From NCBI GenBank assembly GCA_948470475.1, contig OX419347.1, positions 16,344,175 to 16,408,174 of the forward strand: 64,000 nucleotides of DNA, read 5' to 3'. The notes beneath the pieces are model-generated. The model searched no databases and was not told where the DNA came from. It saw only the letters and a list, made by a program, of their open reading frames with translations. The position numbers and the translations under genes are program-made. Of the stretch, positions 28,501 through 42,200 are shown one piece after another; the stretch's first letter is position 1, and the number at the start of each line of letters is the position of its first letter. Source of the stretch: Galaxea fascicularis. Lineage: Eukaryota; Cnidaria; Anthozoa; Scleractinia; Euphylliidae.

Positions 28501-31500
28501 TTTGGGCGATGAAGTCTCGCTAGCCACGGCACGTGATAATTATTGAGGTAGGAAGACGCTGTAAAGGCTCTGTTTTTGATTTTTCCACTTCGCAGACCGA
28601 CGGGATTTGCGCAGAAACGATCTGTTGGTTAAATATGATTGAACGTTTCATGAAAATACACCCAGGTGAGTACAGGGTGAATTTTCCATACTGAGTATGT
28701 AATAAAGCTGGTTCAGGTGATCGGTATCCATGTCATGCTCGTAGATGATGAAATGCAAGGAAAAATATTGGCGTATAAATATGTATTGGGATGCGAATTC
28801 GTATCACGGGCACCCTATCTACTTTCTTTGAAAAGGAATCACAACTGGCAAGATAGATATACCGTTAATCGACTTTTCTTAAGCAAGAAGTTGGCAAATC
28901 AAAACCATTGGTGCTTTTTTTTTTTTTACATCTTTTATGCTTTAATGTGGAGGTCCTACAACTATTATAAGCTGTGGAGTCCTCTGAGAAAATGATGCTT
29001 TAAAATCTCATACAAAGCAAAATGTCATCCTGGTAGCGCAAAGTACAATTTTAAAGTCCCTAAGACAGAAGTCTAGTCTGAGAAAAAAAAAACGACACCC
29101 TAAGTCTTCACGACCTGTAGTTTGCTGGTTTCTGACTAATGCGTTAAACGGATGAGAGGAAATAAAAGAATGTTTTTTTTTTTTATCAAATCTGTTAACC
29201 TACCTCCGCCATAGTAACACCCATAAACCTCTATTCTCATGGCGACGGAGCTGCGGAATTTCTTGGGATGGAAGCGAACATACTTGGTCCTGATTGGTGG
29301 AGCGAGCTCATGCATCACAACGGAGTAGCGATTATAGTTCCCACTAAACAACTAACGGAAACAAGGGAAAGTTGTTTTACTTTTATAGAAACCGACTGGT
29401 ATAAGTTTCTCAGTTCCAAACTCTGTAAACGAAGAAGGTAGAATAGAATCTTCCAAGCAGCTCTTTCATTAGGCGCTCAGTTTTGGTACTCATTTTAATT
29501 ACAGGTGCAAAGTCAAACAAGGACAAAAAAGCTTGGAAAGTCATCTGTGACGAATGCAAAACAAATGCACTGAAGACAATTTTCTTGTGGTGAAGCGTTA
29601 ACTTGAAAAATTAAATGAACACAAAGAACGGACGTTGCATACTATTGCTAGGCGTTCATTGCCGGACCAGGGAATAGGAAAATCGGGAAACGGGCGCGAG
29701 GTCCTGCGACATTGAATACCATTGTGCTCTGATTGTGGCTTCACTCTCCCCTTCTTCAAGGGTCCTTCTTGTCCAGTTAGGTACATATCCGGAACATTTT
29801 GCCGCCAAATTATAGTTTTCTGTATATTTAGGTCGTGAATCTAAAAATAGGTCTTTTCAAACAGCTCTATTTGTAAATCAATTAATTATTTATTCACCTT
29901 GCTGCGTCCATACTCAAGATACACTTTGAATACTTTTCCATCCAGGCTGTACGAAATCGTGTAGCTTGTCACCCATTGGTAGGCATCGTACCGTCCCTGT
30001 GTAGCCACGCCTGTAACCTTGGCCGGCCGCGCCAGCTCCACCTGCAGCCACTGATGTGCGTTCTTGTGCCTTGCAACCCAGGCTCCCGAGCGACTATGTC
30101 CTGACGGCTGGTTAATTCTCGCGCGGTCTGGGCCATGGTTGAAGTTGTAGGAAGACGAAGCTCGGAAAGCACCACTGGAAATGCGGTAGTCTTCCACTCC
30201 GATAGGCATCATACAACGATCTTTAAAGGGATTCAATGAATAGATGATGAACGTGTGAAGTAAAAGGCACTACTATGTAGTTTAGAATTATACTCAGTTG
30301 GTTTCTATTGCTAATGCAATGTTGCCCGTCAGTATTCTTGTCTGTACTTTATGCTAATAAGATCCTAACTTGAGAGTTTTTGACAAAATTATGAAGCTTG
30401 AAGGAAAAAAACTGAATTCTCATTTCTTTTGTTGTAATGTGGCCTTAAAATGGTAGAGTGTTATGAGAGACCTAGAAGCTCAGCCAGCTTGGACCTTTAC
30501 CTTACAGGTTTAATTACATTAAACTGGTTTTAGGGAAGACGGTTGAGATAAACACCAGATCTTACCAGCTGGAACGTAATGTAAAGTTTAGCCTGTGCAT
30601 AGACTGACACGTCCTTTATTCTTTATTCTTTATGGTAGTACAGTTTTAATATTAAGCGATAGAGGGTTTCAAAAACACATAAAGTTAGGCTGTACAGCTG
30701 TACAGTGGCGGCTCCACACCTATATATAAGGGATGGGAATTGGGGGCACTTGGGGGAGGGGGGCGCTCTCAAACATTTTCGACCCTTAGCAGTTTTTGGC
30801 ACCTCGACTAAAAATAACGGGGGAGGGGCTCCCCTAAATCCGCCACTTCTGTTGATCACAGACCTGTTAGGCATCCGTAAAACTCCACTCGCATGGAGAT
30901 GTGTCCGTACCAGCGCCATGGCATTACTCGAACGAACCTCGCTTTGATGTTAGGTACCAGCGAATGAGAAACCACTGTGTTTTGATCCCGATTTCCAGTG
31001 AAATACTGTAGAATGATAAAGCAGAGAACAAACAGTGAGTGCATGCTCTGTTTGTTACCAACATGGCTTTTCCTGTATGGGTTACACGCCAAATTGTAAG
31101 TACAATACCTTTCTGGTGAATTTCTCTTTATAGTCAACAAAGTGAACCCCGTCCAGTGAATACCTCAAGTAATACTGAGTAACCCATTGCCTATAATCTT
31201 GCCTTCCCTGTGTGGCGCATCTCACAATGATGGCTGCCCTAGAAAAGTCAACCTGCAACGGAAAAATTCAAAGGTTATCCAAAAAGACCAAGCCTAGATT
31301 CATAGTAAAAAAGTCACCCCCATCTCAATAACCTCTTATTTCATTGGTTCTTATCAACACGCAGCTCCCGAATGTTTCAGGGCTAGTGCCCATTGTTTCT
31401 GTGTTGTGCTTATTGTTTTCTCAGCCAATCGTGTGAGTTGTTCCGATAGCTGCTGGCGCTTCAAAAATGGGTGAGATCTTCAAGGAGGCTGGAAGAGGAG

Positions 31501-34500
31501 GGGGTATGCGAGAGGCACTTGCCGGCAGCTTTATAGGAAAGTAAATGTGCCAATATATATTAAAAAAGAAAGAAAACTCAATTCGCCAGGTGACAGCTTA
31601 CCAACGTTGATCCTCTTTCAATCTTGGTAATCCCACGTTTTCACACAAAACAGTTAGTCGTCACGTTTAGATATACATTCGATGTGGCCGTGCCTTCATC
31701 TGTATCGTGTCGTAGATTACATATGTACCTGCTGCTACTTAGTGACCACGGCAATTTAGCTTTTCAATGTTTCAGTAAATACCTCCGTATTATTTTACCT
31801 GAAGCCACTGATATCGATTGTTAGTTTTCGCACCCCAAGATCCTACGTAGCGACCAGCTCTAGCATGATGTAATCTGGCGCGAAATGCTTTGTGGTAATT
31901 GTCGAAGTTAGATGAAGCAGTGATTCTACTGTTTGGAATCCTTCCATTCTGCATTCCCATTGGTCGGTTACACAAAGCACCTAAAATGATTTAATGGCGT
32001 CAAAAGTAGGTCTAAGTTAGATCCGCCAGCTCAGTGAACCAATCAGAATTTGAAGTAATTACATGCAACCGGAGCCAAGCGCGGGAAAATGCGCACGTGG
32101 AACTCGAGATTGGTTTTGTATTGCTCCTCATTGGCTGAGAAACTGGCGCGAGTTCTTTCAACTAATCACAGAGCGAATTTAAGCAAAACCAAAGCGAAAA
32201 GGAATTACTTTCCACATCCAATTGAAAACCGCTTTAAAAGAAATCAGTTTGGCACATTAGCATATTTTTAGGAAATTCTTGATGTCGTCACAGTTGCCGT
32301 TATTATCGATTGGTGAACTGAAAAGTTTTTAGCAATTTTTTGACCAAGGAAGGACGATGCTATATTCTCTTGCATGTACCCATTTCAAATTTCAAGAGTA
32401 CTCAGGGAATTTTTTCAAACTCACCGTGTCGACAGCCGTATAATTCCATTCTCAGGGATATGTAGCTATACCAGCTCTTAGGATGAAGTCTTACGAACCG
32501 GGCCTTGAACGGTATTCTAAAGCGGTGCGTTACGACATGGTGTCTTTCACTGTTGCCACTAAAGACCTGAAAAAATATCAGATCAGACAGATCAGACAGT
32601 AAGTTATAGTCACCAGCTTTTATGATGTTAAACCGAGGTCGTAAGAAAATCCCAAAAGCTAACACTTCTAATTAATCGGACCTGGGGCCCGTTTCTCGAA
32701 AGTCCAGAAAACTTTTCGGGCCCGAAAAGTTATTTCATAAACTGCGATCCGCTTACTCTAAAAAGCTGGTCTCTCACTATGATTCAAGATACGAAAGGGT
32801 AAGTTTGTTACAAAGTTTCATGCTAGAAACGTCTTTAAGATATGAAAGAAATTATGGCACCCGAAATGCGCCCGAAAAGTTTCGGGAGTTTCGAGAAACG
32901 CGCGCCTGACCCTTGATGACGTAAGAAACTGGGTTCAGTTTTATTCTTCTTAGTTAAGATCACTGTCTTTCGTAGAGCAAATCGTTGCGCTAAGAGTTAC
33001 AGTTTTTGTATGCAGTAAAAACTGTGCCAAGACATGATTTGCCCCCAAGCGTTCAAAAGAACAGAAAGCTTCAGTTTATCCTACAACCTCGTTCCCAGGA
33101 CCTTTTCCTTCTATTTGGGGGGGGGGGGGGGACCCACCCCAAAAGCGAAGGGAAAGGTCCTGGGATCGAGGTTGCTTTATCCAGTAGATGAGTCGCTATT
33201 CAGTTATTCCGACCAATAAACATTTGGCCCCTGGATAGTGACATATACGCCGAATAATGTTATCCTCTCTTTGACCAACGAAGGCCCCGAAGGTAAGAGT
33301 TTGTCGTGGCAACATTCTAAACAAACTTACCCGAATTGTCCTTCCTTCTCTGTACGGAACAAACCGTCTTCCATTTGTGCTGTATGTTATGGTGTAGGAC
33401 CTGACGTATTGTGTTGCGTCATAGCGACCCTGTGTGGCTACGCCTTTTAAGGTAGCAACTTTCTCCAAGTCAACTTGAATCCACTGGTGCGTGTTTCTTA
33501 GGCGTGCGATCCAGCCTCCTCGCGTGGAACCATAGTTTCGTGCCTGCAATCGCGCGCTGTAAGGTCCGTAGTAAGTGTTGTACATTGAGGAAGCGCGGAG
33601 GCGAGATTTCAAAATGCGGCCATCTTCCATACCCAGCGGGACAAAACAACGGTCTAAAGAATAGGAAAATAAAAATAAAATGAGCTAAATGGATGAAACA
33701 TCAACAGGAGGAGGGAGAGTCAAAATCGTCAGAACAATGAGGAGCAGAGAATCTGCAAAGGAATAACAAAGTACTGATTTCAGTAACAGCATAAAGCCAA
33801 AATTGTGGAAAGTTCATGTATGAATTTCTTGTAATATCATGTAATTTTCATGTCTTCTGTTTGTGGTTAACATTCCACGGATGAAATCTTGAATAGTGCA
33901 CTTTGTAATAGCATGCGTAGCAAGCGTTTCCATGGGGTAGCGTTCGCCGAAGTTTGGTTGCGTGGGAAATGGGGCGAGAGCAAAACAGAGATGTGAGAGG
34001 GGAGAGGAGGAGAGAGAAGAAAAAAGTTTCCTTTTCCCTTCTTCCCTGCCCCGTCGCATCTTGGTTTTGCTCTCGCCCCATTTCCCGGGCATATGAAATT
34101 CGGAAATCGGCTTTCGAGCTCTGAAAACGCCCCGGATACGCTTGCTACGCAGGCAAATGGAGGGTAGTTGCGCAAACGATTGTGGGGTTGTTTGGGGAAG
34201 GCATTGAGGGAAACAAACAGGGCGGAAGAATCTGAAGAGTTTCCTCTTTAGTATTTTGTAAAATGTTAGATCCAAGGCCGGTATTTCTGAAATTATTCTC
34301 ACACAATGGCACGCAGAAGTGTAGTTCGCTCCCCTAAGCTATCCCACAATCGCTCACGCGGCCACGCTTGCGGATCCCAGACTCTCACTCGTTATTGCTG
34401 ACGCCAAACTATCCCCACTGTAATGGGTAGCTAGAGGACGACGGACTGCTTGTTATTTAAAACTGAAGTGACTTTGAACACTTTTCAGAGTTCATTTTGT

Positions 34501-37500
34501 ATGCTCAGTCATTAAGAAAACATACCTGCTGGGCAGCCATAGAATTCCACTCTCATGCAAATATGACTACGCCAACCACGTGGTCTAATCTTGATAAATC
34601 TCGCGATGATTGGTGGATTTATTGGCTGTGTTGACACGGAGTCCTTATCGCGATTGCCTTGGAAGTACTGTAACATAATAAAATATGTAAAATAAAGACA
34701 CAAAGGAAGGAACGAATACACGAACAAATGTGTTCGTAGCCAAATGTGGTTCTTACCTTATCATTGCTCTTGTATCTGTATACTGACCAATGAACATTAT
34801 CTTGACTGAAATATAAGAGATATGACGTAACCCACTGATGTGCATTAGATCTCCCCTGAAGGGCAACTCCTGTCACCTTGGTCACCCGTAGGAGGTCAAA
34901 CTTTAACCACTGGTTGTGGTTGTTGTGACGAGCGCACCAGGCCTGGCTGTGATGTAGTCTTGCGCGCCAGGTATAAAGGCCTGGATACGTGGACGATGCG
35001 GTGATTTGGTTGTTCTTTAGGCGGCGGTTTTGAAGCCCGAGGGCACGATTGCAGAGACCGGCTGTAAAGAGAAGCGTAGAGGATCAAGTCTTTTTGTAGG
35101 CCAAAGTTAATTCTCCGGCTCTATTCGGTGAAGACGAAATCTTAAAAATGGTGACCATTGCAACGAAAACTAATAAACAATACTTTCCTGTGGTGCTGTT
35201 AGTTATGCTGTAATTCGTCAATTTTGAGTCTGTGGATGAAATCTTAAGGTGTGGCCATACAAGTTAAAACTACTGAGCAGCACTTTCCTTTGATGCTGTT
35301 TATTATGCTATTTGTCTTACTATTTTCCATAAAATCCTCATTATCAGTGATAGCTTTCAGCAAATGAATAGCTATACTATATTTTTTTGTGTCCCCTCGG
35401 TTAGTAGAAGGATTCCTTTCTTCGGCTAGCCTTTTATTTCGACTTCGTTACTTTTAGCATAAATTGGTAAAAATCGTGAGACTTCCGTGTGTTGCGTTGC
35501 AAACATTACCTGGTGGACATCCATAAAGTTCAACTCTCATTGAAATCCAGCTGTGCCAGGAACGCGGATAAAAGCGAACATAACTCGCAACAAATGGTTT
35601 GTTGATGCGGTGGAAAACGATTCCAAATCTGTTAATATTTCCTTGAAAAATCTAAAACAGAATCAAGAGAACGCCTTAAATTTCTTCACTAAAAGCAACA
35701 TCAGAAGACTGTTTAGGATTGTGAAACCATTGTTTTAGCTAATGAATGAAGGGGGTAGTTTCTAAATATAAACTGTGTTGCTGCGACGGTGGAGGAGTGG
35801 TACGCGAAAACTTGGTTTTATCAACGGAGTTGATAATGTAAATTGACCACCGTATAGGGATTCTAAAAGCTGACGTTTCTAGTGTTAGTCCTTCCTCAGA
35901 GCGACGGAAACATCAGTCTGTCAGCTTTTAGAATCCCTGTACTTTGGTCACCCTTTTAGCTCTCTGAAATAACTGCTGAGGCCACTGAATTACCCTTGTT
36001 CCGCGTCCTTCTCTGTAATGGACAAATCTCATGCCATCAACACTGCGGCCAATAGTGTACGACGTCACCCACTGATGAGCGTCTTGTCTTCCTTGCGTGG
36101 CAACGGCTTTGATGGTTGAACTTCCACCCAAGGACACTTGCAGCCACTGACCGTGCCTGCGGTAGCGCGCGCTCCACGACCAGCGGTGATTTAGCCTACC
36201 GTGCCATGGCGCTAGGTAATGATTGTAGTATGTCGACCCTGAGAAGGAACCTGGGACCAAACGGCTGTCTTCAGCACCCAGGGGCATTGTACATCGATCT
36301 GTAGAGTAAGAGTTTGTAAAATTGGTGGCAGAAGATATCGATAGGGAAAGTGGAGCCTAGAAACTTGCAAGGGAGTGTTCTATACCATGAATCATCAATT
36401 AGTATTAAAGCTTATTACTTCCATGTTTATGGGTTCTATCACGATGGGTGCCGACGGGGAATTCCGGTCAACGAAAATTATAGCGAAATCAAGTGATATC
36501 TCGTTTTATAGCCGGTTTTTGAAAAGAACTTCTCTGGATGTTAACTTACCCACATAACACCCATAAAACTCTGTTCTCATGGAAATATGACCGTACCAGC
36601 TCCAGGGCCAGATCCTGATATAACGCGCTCGAATGGGGGTGCTAAGGGTGTTGGTCACAACAGTGTTTCTGTCCTTGTTTCCTCGGAAATACTGTTAAAA
36701 AGAGATAGTCGGACATTAAAAAAGTACATAAACCTTTATTCAGGCTTTTGATTGGAATGACGGGCCTCCCGTTTCTTTATTTCTGTCGATTTTCATTTTC
36801 GTTCTCGTTTTAAGCTACTCTTCCCTATATAAGGCTGCAAATGGCTAGTTTTCAACAAATGCAAAACTAAGTAAATGTAGCCGCATTAAGTAGCGCAAGT
36901 GTTGATTGTACTGATGCAGTCGGAGAGTTCCCATCGAAGGTGGAATTCAACTTTAATCAATGGATCAGAACTGTAATAGTTTGATTTAAATTTTCAGGTT
37001 TACTAGCGACGTACGGTTTTTAAAACCATTTTATCATCTGCTTCCTCGCAATGGCCATATTACCCAGTAAAAACTCTCTAATCTTATTTTATGGTGGCTA
37101 TGCTACATCACAAACGTATAAAACTCATTTTGTCCAATGTCTTACTCCTTCAGTACATACTACTTGGGTCAACAAAGACAACATTCAAAGCTTTATGTCA
37201 AATTAACTGGTGAGTTTATTATTTAGAGTATTCTGGGTTCTAGAGAAAGCAACTTTAGAGAGGTTAACAGACCACATCTTGCCGGATGTACAACGAACCT
37301 TGAAAGCGTCTCTCAGCTTGTAAAAAGCCCATGTAAGTCCATCCTGACTGTGCGCCAGTCGGTACTGAGTCACCCACTGGTTAGCATTCTGCCTTCCTTG
37401 TGTCAAGACGCTTGTCACCTTAGTTGGCCTTCGAAAGTCAACTTGAAACCACTGGTACCGATTGTTATGACGTGCACTCCATCCACCTTGGTAGTGACCA

Positions 37501-39208
37501 CGCGCAGTAAAGTGCAGACGCCCAAGGTAGGGACCATGATTTTTGTCCCACATGGAGGAGGCTGTGATGGCGTAGTTTGGAATGTGACGATTTTGCATTC
37601 CAAGAGCATTCTTGCACGGCTCTGAAAAAGAGTAAAACAGTGATGTTTTTCTAAAATTATACCGTAAGCTCATCTTGTGGAGTAATCACTGCTCCAATCA
37701 ACTAGTTAGAGAACGTAATCATTTGCCATCAGGGTGATCTAAAAATGTTTTGCTTAGTTTCTATGCGCCTTTACCTTGCTACAGATTAAATTTGTTCAGG
37801 GTCACGTGGTTCCATTTACAACTCGCTCTTTGCGTTTCAGAAAGAAAAGAGGAACCATCAAGGGTTTTCAGTCGACCGTCAGTAAAGACGTACAGGGTGG
37901 AGTCTTTGTCAATCGTTTTAACTATGTGCCACAGAACATTTCAATCCCGATCCGATCTGATCCGATCCTTCTTAAATGCGAACCCATCCAGACCGATCCA
38001 ACACCAATCTTATCCGAGCCAATTCAGCAAAATACAATACAATTCTAACAACGAGACCAAACGAGTATACGATATGACACGATACTGTGCGATGCAAGAC
38101 ATATTTATACATGATACAAGTTTAAGAATTGAACCCTTGTTGGTTCATTTACATGATATACGGCTTACATAAGATAGAATGACAGTAGTTATTTACTGCT
38201 TAAACCAATGGTAAAAAACCTTGCCCACATGACATCTTGAACGCAAGTACACTAACAATGTTACCATGGTAACAAAAACTCACTTTCGCAACGAATGTTT
38301 CCTCTCAGATCATCAAAGTTGATGTGTCCCCAACTGCCTGAGCTGTAATCAACAAGTCGCACAAATCCCATGCGGCCAATATACGCTCGGACGTTCCATC
38401 TTCGGCGTTCCATGCTGTCGCGACATTTGCCTGTACAAGTAAAAGTATAATTAATAAATGTAAAATTAATAAATAATAAAAGAGGGAAAGAAGATAGGAA
38501 TCGGGCTAAAAAGATTAGAGCCGTTTCCCGCTAGAAAACACCATAATACGGAAAACATAATACAGACCGTAGAGTGACGTCAAAGTATAATACTGGATTG
38601 AAAGCGAAGCGTATTCACTAAATGAACCAACCAATAGCTGCGATAGCTAGTTCCTGTACGTTTGTTAGGAAATCAAACTGCTATTTGCCAACTCCCTTGT
38701 TGTTGCAGTTCTGTTGTGATGTTATCATTTCAAAGTCAAACGCAATCCCTGTTAATACCAACTCTGGCAAAACAAGCAGAAAGCTATTTATTACCTGTGG
38801 ACCGAAGCACAACTCCTCTCCCATCGATAACAAGTTCCGCACGAACATAGTGAATGTTGCACCCTCCACCGATTAGGAAGTTAATGTAAGGTCCAACGAT
38901 TCGGAACCTACTGCTCGTCAGAGTTCCGGTGGGGCGATCGGTCTGAATAGATCCCGCACGAACCCGCGGGTTAGGGCGCTTTTCATAAGTACCAATCCAC
39001 CATCTTCCTTGTTGTCTGGCAGGCAGATTGCGACGAGCCCTAGAGTTGTCTCCGTAAGTAGGCTGGTAATTGAAAGCTGTCCCTGATTTTGTCCACCCAT
39101 AGAGGTTTCCTCGTTCAAAGTCGAAGTTTGTACAACCGGGTGGAGAACCTGTTGGAAAATGTCAGCCGATCAAGAAATTAAAATCCGTCCATCCACCAAT
39201 CAATCATG

Positions 39209-39246
<38 letters not shown>

Positions 39247-42200
39247 TAATTAAATGCATGTTGATCTCAATCTACCAAGCTTTTATGGAAACCAAAGAAT
39301 AATAGAAGAGCCCTCATCGCGATCACTGGCCACCTAAATGGGGCTGGCCGTTTAATAGGGGTTTATTTTCTTTCAGATATGTTTCTGCTATTTTATGTAA
39401 TACGGCAATGTTTAAGGTGGCTCAAAACAGTTTCCAGCACTTTCCAAGACGTAGATTTTGATGGGTCATTATTACCACTCTTTATCAGTTGATGCTATAA
39501 TCATTGTATCAAAAACCTGCCCAATCATTGGTGAACACGTTGGTATTATTTTTGTGACACTGTAGGTTACCATAGCAACACTATGACCTGCTAAAAATAC
39601 CCTTAATTTCAGCTTTAAGCGCTTATATTTTAAAAACGGAACGGTGAAATTTTTTCTTATTATAGAATTTTAATAGGCAGGATGAGATGCAACTTTTCGC
39701 AAAGTTTTAATAAATTCCGTACATGGAGTTCAGAGCCACCTTAAATTTTTGAAAATTTAAGGTGGCTCTGAACCCCATGTACAGAATTTATTTAAACTTT
39801 GCTAAAAGTTGCATCTTATCCTGCTTATCAAAATTCTGTAATCAGAAAAAATTCACCGTGCCGTTTTTGAAATATAAGCGCCTAAAGCTGAAATTAAGGG
39901 TGTTTTTAGCAGGTCACAGTGTTGCTATGGTAATTTATAGTGTCGCGAAAATAATACCAACGTATTCACCAATAATTGGGCAGTTTTTTGATACCATGAC
40001 TGTAACATCAACTGATAAAGAGTGGTAATAATGACCCATCAAAATCTACGTCTTGGAAAGTGCTGGGAACTGTTTTGAGCCACCTTAACAGCAAATTAAA
40101 TGAAGAAGATACATACCGTCTGCTCTCTTCCAGTATCTAAAAAGGAGAAAGAAAAACGCAAAGAATATAATGAAACAGTTTCGTGACTCATCAGCATTGG
40201 TTCAACAAAATTAAATTTAAAAGCTTTTAAAAGGGATGTTGGCGAAACGTTTAAGGGGAAATTAATATTGTGTGAAAGCCGATCAAACGGTTTCAACTTC
40301 TGTTCCACCTTTTCAAAAAATTCATTGCAAAAAAGAAGGCAGGGAAGAAGTTCTCGGTTTCTTTTCTGGGCTCACATTAGCTCAACAAATTTTGAAAGGG
40401 GTCAAGCGGCGCTTCAACACAACACAAAGTATTTGAGAACAAAGGAAATTATATATAAAGTGCTGTTGAATGAACGTTTAATAAATTTATATTTGTTTTA
40501 ACACTTTTTCAAAATTTTACACCCTTTTCTTGTGTTTGCATTAAAGAGGAACACTTGTGGAAATGAGAAGAAGACAGAGTGACGTTTGGACTATTATTGA
40601 GGAATTTTGGGCCAGTTAATTTGTTGTTTTGTTTGAAATAAAAAGAGATAGGAATCCTGCTGGATTTTGGCATTCATAATCATCACAAGTATTGTCGCGC
40701 GAAACAAAGAATCCGAAGTAAATTTGAGTAAAAATGAAAACAAAAAACGATAACTTTTATTGAAGCATAAACTCAGCTTAGAAATCTAATCAAAACTGAG
40801 GTTAGATTACGTTGTTTTATGACACTCATAGCGGCAGCTAAAGCACATTAAAAATCCTAGAACACCTTAAAAATATCCTCTCATAAAACAAACAAACAAA
40901 ACAAATGGAAAACCAACTGCAACGACATTAACAGCAACAACAACATTGAAAAGTTAGGTTAATTATAACCTAGAACATGGCCAATATTAATAGATAGGAC
41001 CAAAGGAAGGCATACAAAGTTTATCAAGGAATTCATTCCAGACCCTTCCTCCAGTTGGAAAATGAAAACACAAAATTCCACTTTTAAGTCGGTAAAACTG
41101 ATGCAAAACCACGTTAAATAACTGACTTAAAGGCTGAAGAAGCCTTCCTTAATAATGAACGCAAACGAAAACCAAAATAAACTTCCAACAGGTGTACATG
41201 CCATGAAACACGTGCGAGGACTAACGAGGGAACTTATAACAATCTTTTACAGTTAAAGATGAAAGGTAAAATTTAAATTTTATACTAAAGCAAGTAAAAA
41301 CTAATTGTATCTGAAAATGGTTCCGTTTTCAAGCCTCTTTGCTCTTTAACGTGTCTTTTGAGGGCTAATTTAATATAAATATTTTCACTAGATACCCACT
41401 AGCCTTAACGAAACAATTGCGGTACAAGAAAGGTCACGTGAAAGTGATTTTAAAACACATAAGTCTTCATATCCTAAAATTAGAAAAGGACTATTTCTAT
41501 TTCAGTTTAGCACTGAAGAAATAACTAATATCAGTTTTGTAACAGTTTTTTATCATAAAACTCCTACCATGTTCTAATTTGATAATACTAAATTACTCAA
41601 CTAACTCATAAAAGAAATTGGCTTTAGATAATTTTAGAAGCGTGCAAATTTTAGCAAGTTTGAAGTTTTCTTAACTGAATTTTAAGTTGACGAAAGTTGA
41701 GGTAAAATCAAGGTGTTGATTTAAGTACTATCAACTTTTGCGTTAACGTTTCTGTTATAATCGAGCAAAACAACATTTAATTCATGAATCATTTAAGAAT
41801 TTCCTTTAAAGTCCGGCCAACCTATTTTCTGAAACAAAATCAGTAAAATTTTCCACCGTATGCGATACATTGAATTGTTTCGCAGTTTTATAGACTGCCA
41901 GACAAAGTTTTGTTACGAGTTAACTGGAGACGAATTGGCACCTTTTCGAATAATAAGAGATATTAGTTAGTATTTTCAGATAACAAACAATAACTAAACT
42001 TTAAAGCGTTCCTGAAACTTGATTCTTTGATATACACCCTCATCATTTTAGTCATGGAACGGTTTAGATTAATGAACTACGAACAATAGTCGCAACGATT
42101 TAACAGAAATGTTTTGTTTCATTCAAAAGATGGGCGATAGAATTTAATTCATAGAATGCGCTGTGACACTTGAAAGGTCATTGCTACGTACTTAAAAGTG

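Larger units (their letters stand above)
20094..31798. other. Introns of D5-D11 without recognised content
   Basis: I looked in 20094-21084, 21411-22269, 23386-24024, 24167-24839, 25166-25637, 25780-26410, 26719-27128, 27215-27633, 27776-28292, 28622-29203, 29352-29897, 30221-30702 and 31253-31798. I saw nothing to name except GGATGGAGG units near 24325 and a T-rich run near 29170. Confidence 0.5.

Noticed and set aside
33814..34302. 162-codon minus-strand open frame
   Set aside because: It is a translation of the foldback repeat at 33909-34154 in an intron; two other frames over it are just as open.
34526..35061. D3 as a broken domain
   Set aside because: The shorter loop is an in-frame loss of seven residues, and both splice phases and the canonical cysteines are intact.
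39762..40028. 88-codon open frame in intron 2 of the discoidin gene
   Set aside because: It is one arm of the palindromic element at 39412-40088, and similar short frames occur in every copy.
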